Source of the DNA: Salminus brasiliensis
Lineage: Eukaryota; Chordata; Actinopteri; Characiformes; Bryconidae
Direction of reading: 5' to 3'
Assembly (NCBI RefSeq): GCF_030463535.1
Contig: NC_132891.1
Coordinates: 9,854,949-9,918,948 of the forward strand
Length of the DNA: 64,000 nt
Shown here in pieces: positions 42,788 through 51,097 of the stretch (positions are counted from its first letter, which is position 1; every line of letters begins with the position of its first letter). A program made the translations under genes and the position numbers. The notes beneath the pieces are model-generated. The model saw only the letters and a program-made list of their open reading frames with translations, searched no databases and was not told the origin of the DNA.

Positions 42788-45700
42788 GTTAGTAGAAAGT
42801 TCCCACATTTAAGACTAAATTCCAGAGCAAGAGCACCAAAAAATAAAGCCACAGCTGGACCTGCATGAAGTAAAGCTAGTGTTCATTTTACAGGTGGATT
42901 CTGGTGGTTCAGAGGACTCCCCCGTTCACACACCTCTCTGTGTGAGTCTCTATCAGACTGTTACACATATTAAACCCAGTAGATCCCAGTAGAATAAACA
43001 ATATTTAGATTTAAGGTTTTTCCTTCTCTTGTAAAGTTGAGGTTTAGACATAAAAACACACAGAGACAGTTTTCTATCATATATTGTTTAATAGATGTGT
43101 GACACATATAGGCTTTATTGATATATGGCTGAAATGAATGTCTCATATTTGAAAATGGTTGGGATATATGTCGCATATATTTCATCTGCAGGTGGATTCT
43201 GATGGTCCAGGCAACTCCATCACTCTCCTGCCTTTTTGTGTAAGTCTCTATTAGACTTATTATTATTTTTTTATTATTATTATTATGACTTGTTATTCCC
43301 AACAGAATCTTACATTTAATAAACAATATATAAATAAACAATATTTAGATGAAAGTGGCCTATTAGGGGTGTGAATAGCACTCACTGATATCTCCACCTA
43401 AAAGGACAGAAAGTAAGCAGTACCTTATTGGTCAGCCTAAATATGCAGAGGTGCTTAGTCCACATTACAGCATTACAGCACAAAGAATGTATGTCATCCT
43501 AAGTGGTGTTTCTTCCTGAAGGGCACTGAGGGGCAGAGAAAGGCCTGTATGGAATGGCAGGGTGAGGGGCCAGACCCCTGGTTGGCTCTCCGGCGCTCGC
43601 AGCATGAGTTCCTGGAGACGAAGCTAAAAGCTCTTATAGAGAAGGTAAGGAAAGCACACTGAATGATTAAGGTGCAGTGAGGAATCACTGTCATATAACT
43701 GTGTCCAAAACCACATACGACCATACTGAAACACTACAGCACCATAAGTACTTTTATTAGTGTAGGAAGGATTGGGGATGGGTATCTTCACAGTTTGGTG
43801 ATTCCTCTGCTTTGACACACTTACTAAAATTGGCAGTTAACCACACTGTAACAAATATGTGTAGCTTAGAAAGCGTGAAAAGTGGTGTCAGAAGCTTAAT
43901 TTCCTTCAGTTTATACAAGTAGAGCATAGTGAGAAACGTCTGGGTGAAATCTACCCTGCCAAAAGTATTTTATATAAACAAATATAATAAGGCACAGAAA
44001 TTGTACATTTTGTAGTGGAGATGAGTGACCCTCATTTTAGACTAAATTCTCCAGCAAGAGCATTTAAAATTAAATAATATTTATTTTACAGGTGGATTCT
44101 GGTGGTTCAGAGGACTCCCCCGTTCACACACCTCTCTGTGTGAGTCTCTATCAGACTGTTACACATATTAAACCCAGTAGATCTCAGTAGAATAAACAAT
44201 ATTTAGATTGAAGGAAGCCACACGCTTTCTTCTTCTCTTGTAAGGTTGGAATTCTATCAGTCCTAATCATAAATAAATCAATGTAATCATATATTGTTTA
44301 ATAGATGTGTGACACATATATGCTTTATTGATATATGGCTGAAATGAATGTCTCATATTTGAAAATGGTTGGGATATATGTCACATATATTTCATCTGCA
44401 GGTGGATTCTGATGGTCCAGGCAACTCCATCGTTCTCCTGCCTTTTTGTGTGAGTCTCTATCAGACTGTTATTCCCAACAGAATCTCACATTTAGATGAA
44501 AGTGGCCTATTAGGGGTGTGAATAGCACTCACTGTTATCTCCACCTAAAAGGACAGAAAGTAAGCAGTATCTTATTGGGTAGGCTAAATATGCAGAGGTG
44601 CTTAGTCCACATTACAGCATTACAGCACAAAGAGTGTATGTCATCCTAAGTGGTGTTTCTTCCTGAAGGGCACTGAGGGGCAGAGAAAGGCCTGTATGGA
44701 ATGGCAGGGTGAGGGGCCAGACCCCTGGTTGGCTCTCCGGCGCTCGCAGCATGAGTTCCTGGAGACGAAGCTAAAAGCTCTTATTGAGAAGGTAAGGAAA
44801 GCACACTGAATGATTAAGGTGCAGTGAGGAATCACTGTCATATAACTGTGTCCAAAACCACATACGACCATACTGAAACACTACAGCACCATAAGTACTT
44901 TTATTAGTGTAGGAAGGTTAGATTGGGGATGCGTATCTTCACAGTTTGGTGATTCCCCTTATTTGACATACTAAAATTGGCAGTTAACTGATGAGTAAGA
45001 AAACCCTCACATACTATAGACCACACTGTAACAAATATCTGTAGCTTAGAAAGCGTGAAAAGTGGTTTCAGAAGCTTAATTTCCTTCAGTTTATACAAGT
45101 AGAGCATAATGAGAAATGTCTGGGTGAAATCTACCCTGCCAAAAGTATTTTATACAAACAAATATAATAAGGCACAGAAATTGTACATTTTGTAGTGGAG
45201 ATGAGTGACCCTTATTTTAGACTAAATTCAAGAGCAAGAGCACTTAAAATTAAATAATATTTATTTTACAGGTGGATTCTGGTGGTTCAAAGGACTCCCC
45301 CGTTCACACACCTCTCTGTGTGAGTCTCTATCAGACTGTTACACATATTAAACCCAGTAGATCCCAGTAGAATAAACAATATTTAGATTTAAGGTTTTTC
45401 CTTCTCTTGTAAAGTTGAGGTTTAGACATAAAAACACACAGAGACAGTTTTCTATCATATATTGTTTAATAGATGTGTGACACATATAGGCTTTATTGAT
45501 ATATGGCTGAAATGAATGTCTCATATTTGAAAATGGTTGGGATATATGTCACATATATTTCATCTGCAGGTGTATTCTGATGGTCCAGGCAACTCCATCG
45601 GTCTCCTACCTTTTTGTGTAAGTCTCCATCATTCCCAACATAATTTTTACATTTAATATATATAAACAATATATATCTCAACCTAAAAGGATAGAAAATA

Positions 45701-48062
45701 AACAGTACATTATTGATTAGCCTAAATATGCAGAGGTGCTTGTGGTGGTGTTTCTTCCTTAAGGGCACTGAGGGGCTGAGAAAGGCCTGTATGGAGAAGC
45801 AGGGTGAGGAGCCAGACCCCTGGTTGGCACTCCGGCGCTCGCAGCATGAGTTCCTGGAGACGAAGCTAAAAGCCCTTATTGAGAAGGTAAGGAAAGCACA
45901 CTGAATGATTAGGGTGATTTATTGAGCTCCTGCAAATGCTGTGTCTGTCAGCCCCCTTTTTGTCAAGGAGAGGTGCAGGATGGCCTTCAGTGTTTTTAAC
46001 AGATGATTTTAATTTTTTTATTTATTCACATATTAGTAATGCTGTTTGGTTCTGATTGGGTTTGGCTGCTTTAATTGCAGTGTATGTAAGACTGACTGCC
46101 TTTAATAACTTTTTATAAATACTATAATAACTATAAAATACTTTTTTCTGGACAGTGCCAGGAAGCACAGGGGGAAGGCTGTGTGCCCGCTCTACTCACG
46201 GAGTCTCCAGAGCACAAAGACACGGGATTGAGCAGCTCCCTCATCCATCCCCCCACCGTCATAAATCCGCCCATTTATCCTCGGTTCAGGCCAGTTCTGG
46301 TGCCGATTGAAGAGGCAGATGCTTCTGACAGGCTGGACTTTGAGGAGGAGTTTAAGCCAGGGCCATCGGCACAGGTAAGAGTTTATCCAGCCGTATCTAA
46401 ATCTGCTCTACCTCTTTGTCTCCAGATGATTAAAGGTCTAAAGTTCTGTGGGAGACTGGTTCATGTCTTTGCCTCTGCCTCTTGTAGTGTGACGATGTCT
46501 TAAAGGACCTGGCGTTGGATGAAGGTAGACAGGACTTTGATGTTCAAAAGGAGATGCTGGAGACTGCTCCTAAAATACAGGTAAGAAGTTAGTATTACCT
46601 AAAGCAGCACACACATATATGAGTAGCTGTTAGAGTGTTTAGTTTTTGTTAAGTAATGTAACTATTCCCATATTAATGATGCTGCTTGGTTCTGACTGGG
46701 ATTGGCTGCTTAGATTATATTGTATCTGTATCACCAACTTCCTGTATCAATCTACATAACGGGAATCTTTGATAACATGATAACATGGACAGGGACAAGA
46801 AGCACTGAGGGAAGACCTCATGACCACTTGCCAGCCAGAGTTTTCAGAGCAGGGCAGCAGATTGCTCTCATCTACCAATGAAGACCATGGTGGATCCTCC
46901 CCACATCCCCCCACTACCATGAAGACCCTGAATGGCCCTCATTTCAAGCCAGTCCGCAGAGTCCTGGTGCTGGTTGAAGAGGCAGACAGCTCTCACAGGC
47001 TGGACTGTCATGAGTTTAAGCCAGTGTCAGCGGCACAGGTAAGACTTTTGCTCCTCTATGGGTTTGTGTTAAAATCTGTAGTTGATGTGCTACACATTCA
47101 CTGTATCTCATGATGTTCTGCAGTCCTGCAGTCCTGCAGTCCCGGTAATACTGACCAGAAACAGTCTTTTAATTCTGTGTCACTTATAGTTTCCTAAAAG
47201 CATTTGGGACATATTGACAATCTCTCTTTAGTGGAATTATTCTAAAAATATCTTCTCTGCCTCTCTGCCTTCATACGATTGAAGGTTTACAGTATCTTTG
47301 GGAAACACGTTCATTTTTATTTGGCTCTGTCTCTTGTAGAGTGGGGATGATTTGGAGAATGGTGTGGAAGTCCTGTTTCTGGAAGAAACCAACAGGCAGA
47401 ACTGTGATGGACAGAGTGAGACATTGGATCCTGCTCCAAAAAAGGTGAGAGCTCAGTGTTATCTATTGCAACACACACAGAGATATAAGAAGCTGCTAGA
47501 GAGTGTGGAGGAATGAAATAGGTTCTTCACGTGTTCTTCAGTAAAGGCAAAAGGCTTTCACTGTCATTGTCATTCAGAGAACCTATTTTTAAGACTATGA
47601 AGAGCATATGTCCTTCAGAAATATGTGTAGCACAGCTATTAGGGAATATTTCATTTCTGCATTACTGGCACATTATAGCAATTGTGTTGTTTTGTTTTAT
47701 TGTCTATGCACGTCTATGGGATGTCTATGTCAATGGTTTTTACGCCCAGTCTTACTTTACCCTGTATTTTTACAATCCCTCCCATGCAGAGAGGATGGAT
47801 TCGCCGCTTATTGAGCCACTTTCAGAAAAAGAAGCAGGACAACGAGAAAGCAAAGAAAAAACAGGCTATTGAAGCTCTACAAACAGAGCTGCAACAGTTA
47901 AAGGAAGACAAGAAGATAGTTAAAGAAATATATAGACAAGAAAAAAAAGAGCTCAAGCAAAAACTAAAAGACGCAAAGAAGGAGTGGCGACTGGAGAAAA
48001 AGCGTCAGAAAGAAAGACAGAAGGACGCTAAAGAAGGGATGGACAAATGCAGCATTAGTTAG
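42752..48062 (+). CDS. Unrecognised gene built by nested tandem exon duplication (15 inferred coding exons)
   Basis: I do not recognise this protein. Joining 15 exons with good splice signals gives 542 codons plus TAG, and every exon is a multiple of three with phase 0 at both ends. Order: exon 1 (MDSRQYRVPPLQ); three cassettes A-B-C (residues 13-85, 86-158, 159-231); E (232-304); F (305-335); G (336-417); H (418-452); last exon I (453-542). A and B are 16-residue exons sharing the pattern VDS-G-S-P-C. C is 41 residues with DPWLALRRSQHEFLETKLKA, nearly identical in all copies. G and H are diverged duplicates of E and F. Exon I is Lys/Glu/Gln-rich and predicted coiled coil. I see no signal peptide or membrane segment. 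AATAAA lies at 48243. Coding status rests on preserved frames, conserved splice sites and mostly silent or conservative changes between copies. It could be a lineage-specific gene. The start codon is the least certain part. Confidence 0.75.
42894..42941 (+). CDS. Cassette 1 exon A (48 nt)
   Basis: The acceptor is TTTTACAG and the donor GTGAGT. It encodes VDSGGSEDSPVHTPLC. Confidence 0.7.
43192..43239 (+). CDS. Cassette 1 exon B (48 nt)
   Basis: The acceptor is ATCTGCAG and the donor GTAAGT. It encodes VDSDGPGNSITLLPFC, a homologue of exon A. Confidence 0.7.
43522..43644 (+). CDS. Cassette 1 exon C (123 nt)
   Basis: The acceptor is TTCCTGAAG and the donor GTAAGG. Its 41 residues start GTEGQRKACMEWQGEGPDPW and end KLKALIEK. 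Confidence 0.75.
44092..44139 (+). CDS. Cassette 2 exon A (48 nt)
   Basis: The protein is identical to cassette 1 exon A. Acceptor TTTTACAG, donor GTGAGT. Confidence 0.7.
44402..44449 (+). CDS. Cassette 2 exon B (48 nt)
   Basis: It encodes VDSDGPGNSIVLLPFC, one change (T to V) from cassette 1. Acceptor CTGCAG, donor GTGAGT. Confidence 0.7.
44669..44791 (+). CDS. Cassette 2 exon C (123 nt)
   Basis: The protein is identical to cassette 1 exon C; the only base change I see is silent (ATA/ATT for Ile). Donor GTAAGG. Confidence 0.75.
45272..45319 (+). CDS. Cassette 3 exon A (48 nt)
   Basis: It encodes VDSGGSKDSPVHTPLC, one change (E to K) from the other copies. Acceptor TTTTACAG, donor GTGAGT. 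Confidence 0.7.
45570..45617 (+). CDS. Cassette 3 exon B (48 nt)
   Basis: It encodes VYSDGPGNSIGLLPFC, with D to Y and T to G relative to cassette 1. Acceptor CTGCAG, donor GTAAGT. Confidence 0.7.
45764..45886 (+). CDS. Cassette 3 exon C (123 nt)
   Basis: It has three amino-acid differences from copies 1 and 2 (Q to L, W to K, G to E, all in the first half); the LRRSQHEFLETKLKALIEK half is unchanged. The acceptor is TTCCTTAAG and the intron before it is shorter than in the other copies. Confidence 0.75.
46156..46374 (+). CDS. Exon E (219 nt)
   Basis: The acceptor is CTGGACAG and the donor GTAAGA. Its 73 residues are Pro/Ser/acidic-rich, with RFRPVLVPIEEADASDRLDF and EFKPGPSAQ. It is homologous to exon G. 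Confidence 0.7.
46488..46580 (+). CDS. Exon F (93 nt)
   Basis: The acceptor is CTCTTGTAG and the donor GTAAGA. Its 31 residues start CDDVLKDLALDEGRQDFDVQ and are acidic. It is homologous to exon H. Confidence 0.65.
46793..47038 (+). CDS. Exon G (246 nt)
   Basis: The acceptor is CATGGACAG and the donor GTAAGA. Its 82 residues contain RRVLVLVEEADSSHRLDCHE and FKPVSAAQ, the diverged duplicate of exon E. Confidence 0.7.
47340..47444 (+). CDS. Exon H (105 nt)
   Basis: The acceptor is CTCTTGTAG and the donor GTGAGA. Its 35 residues start SGDDLENGVEVLFLEETNRQ and end LDPAPKK, the duplicate of exon F. Confidence 0.65.
47790..48062 (+). CDS. Exon I, last coding exon with basic coiled coil
   Basis: The acceptor is CCCATGCAG; TAG is at 48060-48062. 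The 90 residues start RGWIRRLLSHFQKKKQDNEK and continue with heptad-like Leu/Ile spacing (ALQTELQQLKEDKKIVKEIY), then a Lys/Arg/Glu-rich stretch to DKCSIS. The Lys clusters could serve as nuclear localisation signals. Confidence 0.75.
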   Translation, partial: RGWIRRLLSHFQKKKQDNEKAKKKQAIEALQTELQQLKEDKKIVKEIYRQEKKELKQKLKDAKKEWRLEKKRQKERQKDAKEGMDKCSIS

Positions 48063-48242
48063 GATGGGTGATGCAGCAAATCACAGCAGGGTTGTCCTTA
48101 GAGACAACGAAGAAGGACAATTTATTATTTCTTATATATTTTTCTTCTATATTTTCCAATTTATTGGTCATATATTCATATGTTCTGTATTCCTAACCCC
48201 ATCCCACCACCCCATCCCTCAACCTCCACTTTTTCTGTTATT

Positions 48243-48248
48243 AATAAA
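48243..48248 (+). promoter_or_regulatory. Polyadenylation signal of the exon-duplicated gene
   Basis: AATAAA lies 181 bases after the stop codon, followed by a GT-rich stretch (AACTTTGTGTCATTTGAGTT), a good context for cleavage. Confidence 0.6.
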
Positions 48249-48299
48249 CACATTAACAACAACTTTGTGTCATTTGAGTTATTTAACCTAAAGTCTGGA

Positions 48300-50400
48300 C
48301 TTTTACCTCTTTACAGCATCATCCAGGATAATCTAAAAATCTCTTTAGCTTTTAAACCCTAGCTCTCATTTTTTAAACATCAAAGAATAAAGCAAACTTC
48401 TTAGCAAACTTATTTTTTATGGTGTGCATACCCCCAGATCATTTGGATCCTCTAGATTACTTCATCACATACATTAATCAATACATTGATCAATTATGAT
48501 TAATAGCAAAAATATTTAGTTTAACACAACACTATAACCAGTAGCATATATTACTGACTTGGTTGGGATATAGCTATTAAAAGTGAACAGATAAACAACA
48601 CTGACCATTATTTTTTATTAATTGGAGGTCATATATTTTTCCTAATGCCACCCAATATCAGTGCATATCTGGTCGAGTTCAGGATACAGGAAATTTCATA
48701 ACATTAATTATTGTACAGTACAATGAAACTCTTCACATATCCCAACTTAGAAACCCGACTTAGTCACTTAGTACTTTTAGAGAACCCCTGAAGAATGTCT
48801 TCAGGGCTTGGAATGGCCAGAAAGAGTGGCTTGAGGCCTTGCTCACAGGCCTAAGAGTGGCAGCTTGTGGGACCTGGTTATCAAACCCACAACCATGGGA
48901 TTAACCTCTAAAACCACTACTGCCCTCCACTCAGCCACCACTGCTTATATATAGGATGTACTTAATACTGTGCATCCACACTGTAGGCTAGCTATAGTTT
49001 CCTCATCCAGGGCCTTGACAACATGCACTGTACACATTAGTGTTTTGCTGACAAACGCACCATACACCATGATAACGTGGGTGTACTGAACGTTTGTCTG
49101 GTGTTCGAGTCCAACATCTTGTTGACGTCATGTTGACATTCAGTACCTGCTGGCTTGCCGAAGTGTAATAGGACAACAAGACTAAAAATAGCTTGCATTT
49201 ATACTATCAATACTTCTAGGAATGAAGCCAAATTCCAAGGATAAGCATATTTGCAGGGAAAAGAATGGAACACTTTTAATGTGAACTTTGAGGACATGAG
49301 AATTTAATGTATTACTATCACTAATGCCCACCTAAGGTAGAGCAACCAACTCCCAGTCACACAGCTTGACACATACATCATTATATGATCATTAGGCCTA
49401 CCCTATACCTGCAATCACTGGCCATTTTATTAGAAACATCAACCATGCAGGCACATTTTGTGGGTACAGATTTACTAGCTGTATTCCAAGTGTTGCTACC
49501 TATTTTAGGAGTCACCCTCGATCCCATCCATCAATGGAAATGAACCACCTGATATTATTGACCAGATATTTTGTGTTAGCGTGGGTTTTACTGCTATAAA
49601 TGCTATAAGTACATTTACTGGCCACTTTATTAGAAACACCAACCTTGTTGGTTCTTTGGAGGTGTATTTTTAGAAACACTTGAATTCTTACCTGCATGAT
49701 CTGTGTTACTAACAATCGAGACCTCCATCAGGGGTCAGTTTATGACCATAGAGCCACTACAGGCTGGAGATTTGTGGCTGGTAGAACCAAATATATCTAG
49801 CCGGCAGGTATTGACGTTAAAGCATTGACAGATGGAGATGATAACAGATACAAAGATGGTGTGTGAATGACAAACTGCCAATGAATGAATATACCTAAAA
49901 ACTGTCACAATTGAGTGCATGGTCAGATATGGGTGCAATCGCTGAAATACCGGCTTCTACACTAAAGCACTAGTGGCATCCTTCTCTTTTAGGAGCAGAG
50001 ATATTGGCTTATCTACCACCTGCACTCTGTTATATAAACACTCAAAGTGACTTTGAGACTAATAATATGATTATAAAAGAGGATTTGATAAAGCAATTTC
50101 CTTCTTCTTTAGCTGAGTATGAAAACATTTCATATTTCATGTGGATTACAACAGCAGCCAGATCATGACAATGAGATTTATTGCAGCATGTTGACCCATT
50201 GAACCAGCATTGATAACATTGGAAACAGCTGAAGGTCCTCTTTTTGACACTCTGCAATGACTCTAGGTTGCTTATTTCATACAAATAAAATATATGTAAA
50301 TTATTTGTATAACTTGTATTTAAATGTATTTAAATAGGGCTAAAACTTATTGATTGTATATGAATACGTTGACATTTCCTTGCTTTTCTTATGAATATTC
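48300..50400. other. Intergenic sequence between the exon-duplicated gene and cables2
   Basis: It holds a degraded repeat fragment at 48810-48945 (CTTGCTCACAGGCCTAAGAG, TATCAAACCCACAACCATGG), related to 40590-40880. A duplicated short motif GGCCATTTTATTAGAAACAT / GGCCACTTTATTAGAAACAC lies at 49422 and 49620, a known fish repeat type. No exon was seen. Confidence 0.5.
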
Positions 50401-50416
50401 ATACTATTGTTACCAG

Positions 50417-50570
50417 TATAAAGCTCAAGCATCTCCCAGCCAATCCGCTTTCGACGAGCGTTCCTTTTCATGAATAATTCAAAACTCCCAACCAATAAGC
50501 TGCCTCCTGGGCGTTGCTACATTCTCCCCCCGTCAACGGAGCTCCACACTGCCACCAAGTCACTCGTAGA
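50417..50570 (+). promoter_or_regulatory. cables2 promoter and 5' UTR
   Basis: TATAAAG lies at 50417-50423, CCAAT at 50440-50444 and a second CCAAT at 50492-50496, all within about 155 bases of the initiator ATG (50571). Two CCAAT boxes in tandem suggest NF-Y control. If the TATA motif is used, transcription would start near 50447. Confidence 0.5.
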
Positions 50571-51097
50571 ATGGCGGCCGCTGCTTGCGGTCCTCATGCT
50601 GGTGCCGGCGGCAATACAACCAAGCCAGCACACAAAGAAGTGCGAAAAAGTAAGGATTCGCGGCGGAGACAAGCGGCCCTGTTATTTCTGAACAACATAT
50701 CTTTAGACGGGCGGCCAGTGTTAGCGCTCAGCAATGGAACCGCCAGCCTCAGAGAACACGGGCAACAGAGCGTGGAGGCCGGCGTACCGGCGGCGGCTCC
50801 CCCGCTGTATACAGCAGGCAGTTACGGAGCCTTCAGCCAGCTGTCAGCTCCAATCAGCGGAGGCACGAACGTTGCTCCTTTACCGAGGACTAGCACCTTT
50901 CCCCCGGCCCTGCTTCCCAACACTGTAACGGGGTTAAGTCAGGGGAGCAGCGATGTGTTTTTGGATCCTTTGTCGTCGTCGTCTCAGGGATTCCCCTTGT
51001 CTCCAGCCTCTGGACCTCAGAATCCCAATTTACCCGCCGGTAAATCACCCGTCGTGTCGTCCAGTTACAACCCGGCGCATCTGGATCTCCGGCAGCG
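50571..51097 (+). CDS. cables2: cables2 coding exon 1
   Basis: ATGGCGGCCGCTGCTTGCGG at 50571; donor GTGAGT at 51098 after CAGCG. It has 175 codons plus 2 nt. The first ATG in this frame after the promoter gives MAAAACG, matching the family start. Confidence 0.9.

Noticed and set aside
42294..42812. 172-codon frame from ATG 42294
   Set aside because: It crosses the promoter-like CpG patch, is out of phase with the downstream exons and ends in the first intron. The phase-0 ATG at 42752 fits better.
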